Shown: positions 24,286 through 35,900, numbered from the stretch's first letter. The stretch: DNA of 64,000 nt from Neolewinella agarilytica (GCF_900110645.1 NZ_FOFB01000009.1:70517-134516), one strand, 5' to 3'. The notes: generated by a model from the letters alone, not told the origin. Made by a program: numbers and translations.

Positions 24286-27200
24286 TTGGGATCAGATGTT
24301 GGTAAGTGGAGGAAGGGCTGGTCTGGCCCGGGAGTACGTACTCAATGATCATCTCGTAGTCCCCATCAGGCGGGTAGATGAAATCCCACTCCATGAAGCT
24401 TTCGAGACCGGGGTCGGGGTCAGTGCCATTTAGGGTTCTTATGTAGTTGCCTGCCTGGTTCCAGTAGTCGGCGTAGTCGCGGTAGATTTGGTACGGCAGG
24501 TGGTATCGGTACAGGACGGGGCGTTTACGAGTGGTGAAGGCTCCTGAAGAGATGTTGTCATTACTCAGGTAGGGCAAGGGCGACAGGCTGTTTTGCCGGA
24601 AGAAAACTGCCTTCACCGGAGGCATCCCGTAGGGCTCTTCCTGCCGCCAGCTCAGGTTGAAGTTGTAGGGCGCACCCGCCGGAGAGGGGAAGTTGTCGTA
24701 GACGTTGGGCCGGATGCGGTTGTTGAACCAATCGTTGGCGGTAACATTCGGGTTGGCACGGATACGGATTAGGGGGGCGTAATCTTTGCCCTCTCTCTGG
24801 AATCCGCTTAATTCATAGCGGTCAAAAACCTCCGGGCCGGAGAGTACTTCCACAAAATCCTTTATCTTAAGGTAAGGGATGGGATCTAGGTTGGCGTCGA
24901 TCGAATCCGTGAGGGCGCGGTCTTGCATGACGATGAAATCTCGTTTGAGCTCGGCCATCTTGTCGGCGAAATTGTCGTAGTGACTGGTGCGGAAATCGAG
25001 GTGATAGACGATGCGTTCTTTGCGGCTGGTCAGCGCACCGTTGGCCTCCTGGGTGGCTAGCAATATCTCGGTGTCGGCGGAGTCAGGTAGGGACCCCTGA
25101 TCGAGGCTGAGCAGGACTGCATCCGCTGCGACTACGTTGGAGGTCAGGTCGGCATCTTCGCCCACCGGGAGATCGACGATCTCGAATGAGCTGACGACCG
25201 AGCGGGCCAGTTCATTGGCGGGGATGGCAAAGTTGAGTTGGTTGTTCAACGCATCGTAGGCATAACTGGCAGCGTTGACTACAGCGCCATCTTGCTGAAA
25301 ACGGATCTGCTGATTCCACTCGGTCGGGTCAATGTTTTCAAAGAGGTAATCCTGTCCCTGAATGAGTTTTACGTAGCCCCGGTCGCTCTCTTCCACCAGG
25401 AAGTTGGCCTGTAAGTTGATCGGGTAGGCGTAGGCAACGTTTTCTTCGGGAATGTGATCTGGCGCGGTACCCGTACGGAAGTAAGCCGAGTCTTCCTGCT
25501 CAGGTGGGATGTTCCCGCCTTCGTCAATCAAGCGGAACGGTTCGCCGGAAGACCTGCGCTGGTACAACTCCGATTGGATGTTCACTTTGTAAACCCGGTG
25601 GGGAGGTAGGATGTCGCTGGGGATGAAGGCGGCAATTGTCTTGTCTTCGCTCCATTCCAGGCTACCGGGGATGTTAGCTCCGGTAATGGAGTCCGTTACC
25701 CGGAAGGATTTCAGGCTGGGCTTGAACTCCATGTACTGGCCCGTCTCGTCGAGTAGTACCGTGCCTTTGTTCATCTCGAAGTTGAAGATGGCCTGGGGGC
25801 GGGCGAAAACGCTGCTCTCTTCCGCCGTTTCATTTGGGGTGATGCTTTGAACTAAACGGATGCTTTGATCTCCGGTAGGAACGACCTCACATTCCTGCCC
25901 AACTTCAAAGTCGAACTTGCAGTTGCCTTTGATCAAGCCATTCAGTACAGTGAACCGGCCGGCGACCGCTCCTTTTGCCCACATGGGGTTGGGGAGGCGG
26001 GCCTGGATCAGGGCGGCGGCCCCGACTTCAAGGATTTTTACCTTGAGTTTCAAGGCTCCGATGGCAATGTCGATGCCGACTTTACCATCCAGATAGCCGT
26101 AAAGCTGCCCCGTAGCGTACCAGCCATTGAAGCCGATGGGGTCTGAGTTGTTGAGGTCGTTGGCGCAGCGGGCGTTGAGGCCGTAGTCTTTCAGCATCAT
26201 ATCAAAGCCGACTCCACCGTACAACTCTGCGTAGAAGATCAGAAAGTTAAGCTTCGGCATGTTTAGTTTGAGGCTCGCCCCGAAGAGGAGGCCTCCGGCG
26301 TTGGCGAAAGCAGGATCGTCGCGACGGGCGGCGTTGCCAAACGAATCATCACCAAGGATATCGAGCACACGCTGTGGTGGACTGGGGAAGGGGTCCAGAA
26401 TGGTACCTGCTTCGATATAGGCCGTGAGGATAAGGCCGATGACGTCGATGGAGCCCAAAGGCTTGGATCTTACTGTGTCTGCAGCCGTTAGTGGCGTACT
26501 GTTATCAGGGGGTAACTCAGCATCACCGTTACCATCCGCACGGGCGAGGTTGGCCAGTTTACTGACGTCGTAGCTAAGTTTGATCGGGGTGTTGGGCCGT
26601 CCGAGGTAGAAGTACCAGTCGTCCTTACTGAAATAGATATTGCCCTCTCCGGCCACGTTGTTGGGGTAGGCGCCCCGGATGTAGGCGATGCCGGGCGGTG
26701 CAGCCACCTGCAAGCGCAGGTAGGCGGAGAAAGAGTTGTTCATAAAGTCATAGCCCATATCGAAGAAGAAGGCTACGGCGGGTTTGGGTATGGGGTTAAG
26801 TGGCGTCCGGGGCGGCGTCATGATGTTGGCATTGCCCATCAGGCCGATATAGTTGAGGCTCCCGTTCGTATTAAAGATGATTTCAAAGGTTATGTCTCCG
26901 TTGAAGACTTCCCTGCGTACGGCACCGATGGCCACCATGGCTTTAATGCCGATGCCTACGCTCTGGTCGGGGACGTAACTAACCCCGGAAAGGGTTTCCC
27001 CCAATTCAGTGGGTAATTCCAGGAAATCAGGTACGCTGGAGGAAGGGTCCGTACCGGAAATGAAAGCGTTGGCGAGGTCGGATGCCCCACCGACAACCGC
27101 GAGGGTATCGTTTGCAATCGGTGTGTCAGCGGGTATGCTTTCCGCTTCCGAATATGGGAGGCCGTTGTCCCCGAAGCCTTGTCGCTTCATATGGTAACTC

Positions 27201-30200
27201 ACGCCACCCCCGAAGCCGTAGAGTGCCATGCCCGAAGTACCCAGCGTAATGCCCGGGTCGAGCGCCAGCAGGGCGTCGGCAAAGAAGTAACGGTAATTTT
27301 CCTGTTTCGTCGGGTTCTTCTTAGTGCCGAACATCGCCGCCACAGCTACCCGGATACCGGGTGTGAAGGACGCCTGAATGCCCCCCTGGAAGCCGGTACC
27401 ATAAACAGGGTGGGTCTCATAATTTCTGAGGTAACCGGCAAAGGCGAAGCCCGGCCCCTGATAGTTGATCGAAAGCTTATCCAGCCGGACTCGTTTGAAT
27501 TTCCACTCCTGTTTACGGGTGACCGGGTCTACGTTGACATCACAGATGACGAAGGCGCGGCCGTTGGCCCCGAAACCCTGGTCGTCGCTTTTTACCAGGT
27601 TGAGGGTAAGGTCGATGCCGAAGGCGACCTCGTTCTGCGCCTCGTTCTGGAACAGACCTACCTGGTTGAGGGTAAGGGGGAAGCCGGCGACCTTGGATTG
27701 AGAATTATCGTTCGACGCAATCGCCCACTCCCCCAAATTTTCGAGATAGGGCGCCCGGGAAGATAACTTGAAGTTCTGAAAAGCGATGTAAGGGACCTTC
27801 AGGCTATTGACAGTATCTTGAGGTTCAGAGACGTTGTTGAAGTCAGCACCGCTGGCATCGCTTGCTCCTCCAAAGGCTCCCCCTGCACCTGCGGACCCCG
27901 CCGAAGTGTCCGCGCCCTGATCGTTGTTTCCGCCACCCAAACTTGGTTTAAAGGTAATTTTCCCATGCAGCTCTGCCGAAGCAGCGAAGGTATCCTTCGC
28001 TGCTATGTATTCCAGCGAAATTTTTGTGTTGGGGTCAAGCCGGACTTCCGCCACGAAGGCGTTCATTGTCAGAGAAGAGTCACGTAAAGCGAGGCTAAAA
28101 GCATATCGGCTGCCCGGTTGGATGTGGCAATTATAAGTCAGATTGGCATCTACGGCTGGCACGATCAGTTCGCCCGCAATGGCCAGTTTTTTGAATTGGT
28201 TCTGCTGGATGCCTAGTGCTACGGTATCGATGCCGATGGCCCAGGAATCGAGGCGGCCAGTATCAATCGACAAGATGTTGGTGCCAAAAACGGTTCCCGA
28301 AAAGCCCGTCTGGTCGATGATCAGGTGCTGGGCCCCGATGGTTACCGGTGGTTCATTTTCTTTTTTGCCCGTCAGGTTGTTCGGGATGCGGATGCGGGCG
28401 CCACCCAGATAGAACCCTCTCCATTGCGGGTTTTGCAGACCTGTGCGTAGGGCCGGATCCGGGCTGTCCGTCACCCCGTCGTACACATAACCGGAAGGAA
28501 ACTGGACTGATGAAGGCGTGCTGGTCGTGGAAAAATCGAAAACGGCATTCTGTACGGAAAATGCCCAGCCTGGCAAGCTGTCGAGTTCAAACGGGGTAAT
28601 CGAGATGTCCCCCGCAAATTCTCCCCAGCCATCGGCGACGGCGGCGAAGGTGCCAGTGACATAACCGCTGGCGTCCCTTTCGTAGGTATAAGGATCGACG
28701 GGTATCGCGACGTTGCGGCACACCTCTACTTTCATGTTGATAGCGACCTGATTGACGCCCTCACAGTCAAAGCGAACGTAAGTGCCATTGCCACCATTGA
28801 TGGTCAGCTTCATTTTATCATTCCAACTGAAAGAAAGGTCGGAAAGCATTTTCAATTTCGTCTCTCCCTGCAAGCCTGATGGCCCGAAACCGACGCCGAT
28901 GGCCTGGAAAGCCGTATGCTGATTAACCGAGGGGATAGTAGCAGAAAAATAAGCATTGAGGAAAGCCCCGGTGGGAGTGAACTTGATGCCGTAGATCGCC
29001 AGCATATTCGGGGAATTGCCGAGCTTAACCGGGCAACTCACTCCGCCGGAGAGTAGCGACTCGTCTACTGCAGCAGGTACGCCGCCCTGCTTGTCGAACA
29101 TCCGATCCACCGTCCAAATGAAGTTTGATGACCAGGGGTTGGCCGGGTCGTCATAATCAAGGTAGTTGTAGGGGTTGAAGGCATTCCACGGGTTCCAGAT
29201 GTTACTGCCATCGTATGGTTTTTCCGCGGTATAGGGGTTGTTGGGGTTGTTGTAGTCAGAGGGCGTATAGCGGGCACGGGAGTTGTTAGGATTGTACTCA
29301 TTGTAAAACTGGGAATCGTCTACTACCACTCCACCGGTGCCCGTGGTACTGGTGGGGTCGAATGGAATGTAGTGGTTGTTGTAGTCAGGGTTGCCAGAAG
29401 CATAGAAGTCATCGCTCTGATAGGCAACGACTGAGGGAGTGTCTCTTGGAGGGCTTGTGTCTCCGCAGAAGTTACGGAGACTGTTGTCTTGAGCATCAAA
29501 AATTTCCCCTACGGTCATGAAGCCAGAGAGACTGGAAAGCCCTTCGTCGATGGCCACCACGTTGCCGTCGAACACTACCCGGTCGGAATTGATGAAGAGG
29601 TTGTGGAACCGGCAATTGAAGGTCTTGAATAGCCACGGCACCCGCACTTGACCCAGGCCTTTCCATCCCCCATTTTGTGTTTTGGTAGCACTTTGGATTT
29701 TCATCTTGAAACCACCAACGGTGACTTCCTGGCCGCGAGTCAGGTCCTGCTGCAGCAGCATTTTGTTGGTTGGTAGCGTAAGACTTTCGATGGGAGCGCT
29801 ACAGTCAACGGCATCGTCGACCGGAATGCCCGGCGTGGTAAACTCGAAAAGCGGGCCGAAGAGACCACCGCCAACGTTGCTGCAGATCGACTGTACCTGT
29901 ACTTCATAGGTTGTTCCTTCTAGTAGCTCCCTTAGAAAAACCTGGTTGCGGATGGAAGCTTCCTCGTACCAGTTGGCACCATCCTGTTTTTTTCGGTAAC
30001 GAATGACGTAGCTGGAAGCAATACCCTCTTGGTAATCCCAGTTGATGCGGGCCGCTTCAGTATTGCTTACATCAGCGGACACGTTTAGTGGCGCTGGGCA
30101 GTCGCTGCCATAATCGAAGAAGACCGGCTCACTGTAGCCCGCATTGCGGAAGTTGTTGTTGCCCAGCGGGTCGCGGGCCTGCACCCGGAGAAGGTAGCGG

Positions 30201-30952
30201 TAGCCGGTTTCCAACTGAGGGAAACTGGCGTCGATTACTGTAGTCGTCAGGCCGTCAATCTGCGTTTCAACCCAGGGCTGCTGGAAGCTGTAAATTTGCT
30301 CGGGTGTAAAGTTGGCCGAAGGATCTACCTGGTATATTTCCACGCGATAATCAGTAATGAAAGAAGCTGTATGCCGTGCCTGCCACTGAATGATAAGGTT
30401 TTGCGGGTTAAGCGGTAGCTGCTGGCCGGTAGGAGACAGTACCACCGGAGGGTCAAGTAAAGAGGCTTGTACGAAAGTGCACGCCCGGTCCGAGGCTGCT
30501 TCCTCCTGTGACCGGTTGTAATCGAAAACCCGTACACATATGGTGTAGGAACCATCGGGCAAGCCTCCGTTCTGGACGTAGGCCTGGCGCGAGTAGCCGG
30601 TGAAACTCAGATGATCCAGGTTCAGGTACTCACTCAGCTCAATGCCGCCGAGCTGTACTACCTGTCCGTAATTGAGGTTAATGGGGGTCGGCAACCAGTT
30701 GTTATTAGTTTGCAGCCGAACACCGTTACCTTCGATGGTCAGTTCCAGTCTTACCTGGTAGTTACCGTCGTTGCGGTCGTTGAGTAGTAGAGAAACCCCC
30801 AGTGAACTATTGAGCGGATCGCCCCATTCACTGATTTGGTTGGAAAATGGAGGCAGCGACTGCACTACAGCAGTCACCGGAAAAGATTGGCCGAAAACGC
30901 TAACGCTCAGCAGGAAAATGAAGGTGCCGAAAAGAAGGCGTAGGGAAGACAT
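24272..30952 (-). CDS. Large TANFOR-like/FN3 surface protein
   Basis: 2226 aa from the ATG at 30952, chosen because it gives a clean signal peptide (MSSLRLLFGTFIFLLSVSVFGQ). Residues about 20-170 (SLPPFSNQISEWGDP, GNGVRLQTNNNW, GLPDGSYTICVRVFDYNR) resemble what I know as the TANFOR domain, described from Tannerella forsythia large proteins. FN3-like modules follow (about 170-285 and 288-380). The middle is a long beta-rich region with repeated aromatic strands, including DDWYFYLGRPNTPIKLSYD. The C-terminal third is unassigned and lacks a T9SS sorting domain. The gene starts 40 bp after the barrel gene and overlaps the FN3 gene, so the three are very likely one operon. A dispersed-element copy sits in a Gly/Ala/Ser linker. 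Confidence 0.7.
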   Translation of the reverse strand: MSSLRLLFGTFIFLLSVSVFGQSFPVTAVVQSLPPFSNQISEWGDPLNSSLGVSLLLNDRNDGNYQVRLELTIEGNGVRLQTNNNWLPTPINLNYGQVVQLGGIELSEYLNLDHLSFTGYSRQAYVQNGGLPDGSYTICVRVFDYNRSQEEAASDRACTFVQASLLDPPVVLSPTGQQLPLNPQNLIIQWQARHTASFITDYRVEIYQVDPSANFTPEQIYSFQQPWVETQIDGLTTTVIDASFPQLETGYRYLLRVQARDPLGNNNFRNAGYSEPVFFDYGSDCPAPLNVSADVSNTEAARINWDYQEGIASSYVIRYRKKQDGANWYEEASIRNQVFLRELLEGTTYEVQVQSICSNVGGGLFGPLFEFTTPGIPVDDAVDCSAPIESLTLPTNKMLLQQDLTRGQEVTVGGFKMKIQSATKTQNGGWKGLGQVRVPWLFKTFNCRFHNLFINSDRVVFDGNVVAIDEGLSSLSGFMTVGEIFDAQDNSLRNFCGDTSPPRDTPSVVAYQSDDFYASGNPDYNNHYIPFDPTSTTGTGGVVVDDSQFYNEYNPNNSRARYTPSDYNNPNNPYTAEKPYDGSNIWNPWNAFNPYNYLDYDDPANPWSSNFIWTVDRMFDKQGGVPAAVDESLLSGGVSCPVKLGNSPNMLAIYGIKFTPTGAFLNAYFSATIPSVNQHTAFQAIGVGFGPSGLQGETKLKMLSDLSFSWNDKMKLTINGGNGTYVRFDCEGVNQVAINMKVEVCRNVAIPVDPYTYERDASGYVTGTFAAVADGWGEFAGDISITPFELDSLPGWAFSVQNAVFDFSTTSTPSSVQFPSGYVYDGVTDSPDPALRTGLQNPQWRGFYLGGARIRIPNNLTGKKENEPPVTIGAQHLIIDQTGFSGTVFGTNILSIDTGRLDSWAIGIDTVALGIQQNQFKKLAIAGELIVPAVDANLTYNCHIQPGSRYAFSLALRDSSLTMNAFVAEVRLDPNTKISLEYIAAKDTFAASAELHGKITFKPSLGGGNNDQGADTSAGSAGAGGAFGGASDASGADFNNVSEPQDTVNSLKVPYIAFQNFKLSSRAPYLENLGEWAIASNDNSQSKVAGFPLTLNQVGLFQNEAQNEVAFGIDLTLNLVKSDDQGFGANGRAFVICDVNVDPVTRKQEWKFKRVRLDKLSINYQGPGFAFAGYLRNYETHPVYGTGFQGGIQASFTPGIRVAVAAMFGTKKNPTKQENYRYFFADALLALDPGITLGTSGMALYGFGGGVSYHMKRQGFGDNGLPYSEAESIPADTPIANDTLAVVGGASDLANAFISGTDPSSSVPDFLELPTELGETLSGVSYVPDQSVGIGIKAMVAIGAVRREVFNGDITFEIIFNTNGSLNYIGLMGNANIMTPPRTPLNPIPKPAVAFFFDMGYDFMNNSFSAYLRLQVAAPPGIAYIRGAYPNNVAGEGNIYFSKDDWYFYLGRPNTPIKLSYDVSKLANLARADGNGDAELPPDNSTPLTAADTVRSKPLGSIDVIGLILTAYIEAGTILDPFPSPPQRVLDILGDDSFGNAARRDDPAFANAGGLLFGASLKLNMPKLNFLIFYAELYGGVGFDMMLKDYGLNARCANDLNNSDPIGFNGWYATGQLYGYLDGKVGIDIAIGALKLKVKILEVGAAALIQARLPNPMWAKGAVAGRFTVLNGLIKGNCKFDFEVGQECEVVPTGDQSIRLVQSITPNETAEESSVFARPQAIFNFEMNKGTVLLDETGQYMEFKPSLKSFRVTDSITGANIPGSLEWSEDKTIAAFIPSDILPPHRVYKVNIQSELYQRRSSGEPFRLIDEGGNIPPEQEDSAYFRTGTAPDHIPEENVAYAYPINLQANFLVEESDRGYVKLIQGQDYLFENIDPTEWNQQIRFQQDGAVVNAASYAYDALNNQLNFAIPANELARSVVSSFEIVDLPVGEDADLTSNVVAADAVLLSLDQGSLPDSADTEILLATQEANGALTSRKERIVYHLDFRTSHYDNFADKMAELKRDFIVMQDRALTDSIDANLDPIPYLKIKDFVEVLSGPEVFDRYELSGFQREGKDYAPLIRIRANPNVTANDWFNNRIRPNVYDNFPSPAGAPYNFNLSWRQEEPYGMPPVKAVFFRQNSLSPLPYLSNDNISSGAFTTRKRPVLYRYHLPYQIYRDYADYWNQAGNYIRTLNGTDPDPGLESFMEWDFIYPPDGDYEMIIEYVLPGQTSPSSTYQHLIPNEID
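27883..27902 (+). repeat. Dispersed 20-bp element, copy 6
   Basis: CTGCACCTGCGGACCCCGCC (one extra base in the tail). Lies in a Gly/Ala/Ser linker of the TANFOR-like protein, on the opposite strand to the gene. Confidence 0.6.
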
Positions 30953-30992
30953 AACGGGTGTATTGTGTTGAAGCAAAAGCAATAGGTGTTCG

Positions 30993-32774
30993 TTACTTTT
31001 TCTCTGGTGTTGGAGGCGATTCGGTGGCGGGCTTTTCTTTCCGTCCTAAAGCCCCGCCAAAGCTGTAGCCATAGGTCAGCGAACCGTACCACTCCCGGAA
31101 GTTGCGGTCGGCCAGCTCGGAGCCAAAGCGGTTGATGTGGTTGGCCCGCAGACCTAGCCGGTGGCTGTTGGCCAGCCGGTAGGTGCCGCCCAGTGAAAGG
31201 TTGAAGACGCGGTTGTTGTCACCGTTTTGCTCAGTCAGGCTGAGGGCCGACTGCAGGTGTGTAGCCAGGGCGTTGTTGAAAAAGTTTTTGTTGACGCCCA
31301 GGGTAGGAGAGAGGGCATTGTTGCTGATCATGCCGATGTTGGTCCTGTTGTAAGTCAGGCCGGTATTCCACTGCAGGCCTGCCTCAGGGTTGCCAGCAGT
31401 GTAGGCCAACGAGGCAATCGTCACCAGACTGTTGGCGTTCGCGTTCACTTCGTCGTTGATAATGTTGTTGGCTTGCTGGCGCATCAGCATCAGGCGGACG
31501 GAGGAGGGCTTGTCTTTGTTGCCCAGTTGGCGCATTACCATTACGTTGGCACTCTGGTTTACCTGAGCCAGGAAGATGCTGTCGACGGGCGCGAGCAAGT
31601 TCGTGCGAGCCCGCAGTTTGGTGTCGTTGCGGAAGTTGCTGTAGCCGCCGCTCAGCATCCATTTATCGGTAGGGCGGTAATTGAGGTTGGCGGAGGCAAT
31701 GATGCGGTTGGTGGATTCCTCTTCCTCACTGTCGAGGTTCGTGCGCTCCAGGCCACCATTGACGAAAATCGTCAGCTTGTTTTCCAGGAAATTGCGGTTG
31801 AGGCCAAGGGTGATGTTTTCCGAGTCCTTATTAAAGAACAAAGCCCCGAGCGTTCGAAAGCCCCGCGTGATGCGTTCGTAGCGGGCCTGCAATCCGTATT
31901 TCTGCTGGTTGTAGGCTAGGCCGATCTGGTAAGCCTGGCCGGTCTGGGTCTCTTCGGTTGGTGAGAAAAGGCCGAGCAGGGAGTTGCCAAAGTTGGTGTC
32001 GGCGTCGGTAAGCGGTGCGGCCGAGCGGTTACCGTTGAAGGCGGAGTGGGCCAGCTCACCGAAAAGCGAGATGTTTTTGCCGAGCTGCTGCCGCCCTTCG
32101 ATACTGATTACCTTGTTGTTCTGGAGGCCGAGAACGGGACCGAGCTCCGTCTGTGGCGGCAGTCCGTCAGCCTCCTGATCGTCGGCGGCGAAGAAATTGG
32201 CGTATACGGCGGTCGATTTACCGCCGTAGCCCATCCGAAAGCCATAGCCATTACGTTGATAAAAGCCATTAAGGTCGCCCAGAGTGTTAAGGTCGTTGGC
32301 CAGAGCACGGTTCAGTTTGCCATAAAAGCCCGAAAAATGAAACTTGCCGGGTTCCAGCGTAAGCCCTCCCCCCCGGAAGCTGATGCCGCCCATAGTGTAT
32401 CGGCTAAAGCTCATGCTTCGGTCTCCGGCATGCAGCGTTGCCCACTTGTAGCGGGGACTGATGCCAACAAAGGAATAGGAGGGTAAGCCAAAGTTTTGGT
32501 TAGCTTCCGAAAAGACGAAACTGAATGGGGCATTGATGCCCAAAAAGCTGAAGTTAAGATTTGCCCGGGCAACCCATTGGAAGTTGTCCCGCCGGTTAGC
32601 AATGCCCACTGCATCGTAAAACTGACTCGTCAGATTAATGCCACCGGTGATGCTGAGCTGCTGCTCTTTCAGGTTCTTTAACCGGTTAACGGTCGCCTCT
32701 ACATCTTGTGCGGCGCTGACGCAGGATGCAAGCAAAAGAACAAAAAGCAGTGTGTGTCGGGATGAATTGGGCAT
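30993..32774 (-). CDS. Outer-membrane beta-barrel protein
   Basis: 593 aa. Signal peptide 1-22 (LLFVLLLASCVSAAQ). After a short helix (VNRLKNLKEQQ) the rest is alternating aromatic/polar strands with short turns (NLNFSFLGINAPFSF, KFHFSGFYGKL, SLTYGYSFGGAL), the pattern of a 16-24-strand outer-membrane barrel. It lacks a TonB box and plug and is not recognisably PorP/SprF, although SprF-type barrels usually accompany SprB adhesins. First gene of the surface block; 188 bp of divergent control region with a candidate LytTR operator separate it from the sensor kinase. It may anchor or help export the following large proteins (inference). Confidence 0.72.
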   Translation of the reverse strand: MPNSSRHTLLFVLLLASCVSAAQDVEATVNRLKNLKEQQLSITGGINLTSQFYDAVGIANRRDNFQWVARANLNFSFLGINAPFSFVFSEANQNFGLPSYSFVGISPRYKWATLHAGDRSMSFSRYTMGGISFRGGGLTLEPGKFHFSGFYGKLNRALANDLNTLGDLNGFYQRNGYGFRMGYGGKSTAVYANFFAADDQEADGLPPQTELGPVLGLQNNKVISIEGRQQLGKNISLFGELAHSAFNGNRSAAPLTDADTNFGNSLLGLFSPTEETQTGQAYQIGLAYNQQKYGLQARYERITRGFRTLGALFFNKDSENITLGLNRNFLENKLTIFVNGGLERTNLDSEEEESTNRIIASANLNYRPTDKWMLSGGYSNFRNDTKLRARTNLLAPVDSIFLAQVNQSANVMVMRQLGNKDKPSSVRLMLMRQQANNIINDEVNANANSLVTIASLAYTAGNPEAGLQWNTGLTYNRTNIGMISNNALSPTLGVNKNFFNNALATHLQSALSLTEQNGDNNRVFNLSLGGTYRLANSHRLGLRANHINRFGSELADRNFREWYGSLTYGYSFGGALGRKEKPATESPPTPEKK

Positions 32775-32828
32775 GGCAAAAGAGCTTTAATCGAATAGGG
32801 GGGAAATCGCTTTCTTCCTTATTTGATT

Positions 32829-32836
32829 CAATTTTA
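32829..32836 (-). promoter_or_regulatory. Candidate -7 box of the surface operon (TAAAATTG)
   Basis: On the minus strand TAAAATTG fits TAnnTTTG at 7 of 8 positions. Its first base is exactly 30 bp from the end of the 21-bp-period operator, the same distance as in front of the LytTR-only gene. Confidence 0.45.
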
Positions 32837-32865
32837 AGCCGTTGCCCGCAAGGAGGAAAGAAGCT

Positions 32866-32896
32866 CTTTCCGAAGAGGCAGTATTACTTTCCGAAG
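32866..32896 (-). promoter_or_regulatory. Candidate LytTR operator (two CTTCGGAAAG direct repeats)
   Basis: On the minus strand CTTCGGAAAG occurs twice, perfectly, with 11 bp between (21-bp period, two helical turns). Paired direct repeats at this spacing are the known binding pattern of LytTR regulators such as AgrA and ComE. It points toward the surface operon and ends 92 bp before its start codon. The same pair recurs before the LytTR-only gene. Confidence 0.6.
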
Positions 32897-32962
32897 GTTT
32901 TTATCACCAGGTGTAACTACGTGTTTTTCTCTCTTGTCAAGGTTTTTTTCCCATCTTGAGGA

Positions 32963-35900
32963 ATGGCAGCGCTGAAAAACATTCTCTTTCTCCAGATCAC
33001 CATCTCATTCATACTTGTCTCCTGTTGCGGTAAGCTTTACGGGCAATGGCTCCCCGTTGAAGAGGTGGAAGTCTTACTCCCCAATGGAGATGTCTACGAA
33101 AAGTCAATGGAGGTGGTGCATATTGACCAGGCGGGTATGCTATGGATGTCTAGATATCCCGATGGATTGGGCGTTTATGATGGCGAAAAAATGATCCCTT
33201 ACGGCTTCGAAAACGGCCTCTCCACTAATGTCTGGTACGTCAGTCAGGATGAACTGGGATTCATCTGGCTGGGCACCAGAAACACAGCTTCTGAGAGAGG
33301 TGGTGTTCAGCGATCCAGCAAGCCCTTCCTTAATGGAATTCTCCCCAAGGACGGAGTGTTTCTCGATTCTCTGCCCGGATTACCTCTTTTGGATGTAGAG
33401 GTCTCTGCTCTTAAGAAGGATGAGCTGGGCAACCTCTGGGCGGCATCAGTAGATAGCTTGCTGATCCGGTATCATGTCGATGCCGAGGGGACTGTTTCTG
33501 CTGATACCATTGCACCGCCAACCGGAGTGTTTGGTGGTTTAATGATAGCTTTCAAAGAGCAGCAGGCTTATCTGCTCGACCGGGATGCGAGCCGGCTTTA
33601 TCGTGTTCCAATCGACTATGAGGTGGGAGACACCATGGAACAAGTAGAACTTCCGGGAAGTACAGTTGGAAACATCCATTTTGGACCCGGTGACCGCCTG
33701 TATTGGAAGGGGGCAGAAAGACTGTTTATGGCAGACGCTCCTCTAGCCAAACCGCTGGAAGACATTAAGAATAATATCCGGGAGCTGGAGATGGGAGCTG
33801 TGAAGGAAAATTTTGTATTTCCTGATAACGAAACAATGCTGGTTCAATCGACTGGCAATCTGATCGAGATCAACACCAACACACTCTCTATCCGCCGGAT
33901 TTACGATTCTGCTCTGGACCTCAATGTCAAACCCTTACTCGATATCTTTAAGGGAAGGACCGGTAATATTTGGTTGGCCACCAACGATGGCCTGGCGAGA
34001 ATGCCGGTAGACTACCGGGCTTATTTGAGCCCGAACCTGCATTCTACCGGCTTGAGTACCGGCCTGGGAGATGAAGCTACTGTACAGGCGGCCCGAATGA
34101 CCGGACCCGAAGGGAAGTGGCTGACCATCGGTACTTCTCAGGGGCTACTTCTTCGTTCGGAAGAAGGCACCTGGACTGCAGTCGGCGAAGCAGAAGGTTT
34201 ACCCTATCCACAGGTCTTGGGAGTCGCATCCGATGATGAAGGGCGAATTTGGGCTTCCTCCCGTCAAAGGGGCATCAATTTACTTACCCCCGAATCAAAC
34301 CCTCACGATATCAGGGTGGCCAGTAAAACCCTCAATTTATTTGACCGGCCTTACCTCATCCATCAGATCCCCTCACTTTCGTCCTACGTCCCAAGTGCAT
34401 TAAATTTGGAAAGAGCATCTGGTGGAGACCCGGTTCCATCCATCTGGGGAGGGAATGGTACCTTCGGAATGGTACTCTCTGACGATGAGCCCTGGTACCT
34501 TTTTACCAAGGAAACAGGCCTGGAAACAGCAGTCCTGACTTTTTATGAAAAAGACGAGCAGGAGCATGTTATTGCCGCTAACATCCAGACGGGTATTTTC
34601 CGCTCCAAAGAGCCATTTACCTTCGAGGAAGTGCAGCGTCTCGCAACCAAAGGCAAGGCTGTTTCTAAAAACAGATCCTTTGCTGGCGTCCGGGATACGG
34701 GGCTTTTTGAACACATTCCCCTGATTTGGAATGATGTTGTATTCCCCGCCATAACGATCATACGAAAATGGGAAAATGAGCTCTGGGCTGGTGTTCCCGG
34801 TGGAGTATTGATCCTTGATCTTAATACGCTTAAAGCCCGGGAATTCGTCTCTTTGCAAGACACCTTACGCACGCCCACTGACATTGCTTTTGATCCAGAC
34901 CGAAACCGGGCGTGGGTTGTCACCGGTTTGGGTCTGTGTGAAGTGCATTTGGAGAACTACGAATTACTCAATGTCATCCGTAAAGCAGATGGCCTTCGTG
35001 GCGAAATCGGATACGGACCACAGTGTACGGTACTAGACGAAACCGGAACCATCTTTTTCGGGTCTGAAAAAGGGCTGGCGGCTTATCGTCCGGAGTTAGC
35101 AAGGCACGCAAAAGACTCCTTTGCCCTCTACGTGAGAGAAAACGATTTATACCAGAATGGCTGGGGAAAAAATGAAGCTTATTTCAGTTATGCTGCCCTG
35201 GATTATGATAACAGGAAAAAACAATATCAAACCAAACTGGAAGGCTACGATGAAGAATGGTCGGATTGGTCTAAAGACGCCAGCCTTCGGTACACCAACC
35301 TGCCCGCCTACCTGTTCCCCAAGGTCTATAAATTCAGGGTCCGGTCCCAAACAACGAACGGAGATTGGGTGGAGAACGAGGTTCCGACTAAGATCGAAGT
35401 CTCTCCCCCCTGGTACCTGACTTGGTGGGCGGCGCTCATTGGTCTGGGCTTACTGGCCCTGATGATCCGTTGGTTCCTGCGCTTCCAGCTTCGCCGACAG
35501 GCAGAGGCGCTGGCCCTCCAGGAAGCCGCAGTAATCAAACAACAGCGCGATGAGATCCAAAAGAAGAGCGATCAGAACGAGTTGCTCCTTAAGGAAATTC
35601 ACCATCGGGTGAAGAATAATCTGGAGGTAGTCTCCAGCTTGCTGGAGCTACAATCGGCAGGCCTTACCGATTCGGAAGCGCGCGACGCGATGCAGGCCGG
35701 CCAGAGCCGGGTGCAAAGCATGGGGCTGCTCCATCAGAAACTGTATCAGGGAGAGAACCTGGCGGCCATTGAAATGAAAGGCTACTTCGGAGAACTGGCA
35801 AGTAGCTTGCTGGAGTCTTTTGAGGCCGAAGAGAAATTAAAGGTAAAGGTGGATATGGCCCCCCTGGAACTGGATGTTGACACCGCTGTCCCACTTGGCC

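Noticed and set aside
30993-32774. PorP/SprF-family partner of the SprB-like adhesin
   Set aside because: The gene position would fit, but the protein is longer (593 aa) and I cannot see the PorP/SprF sequence pattern.
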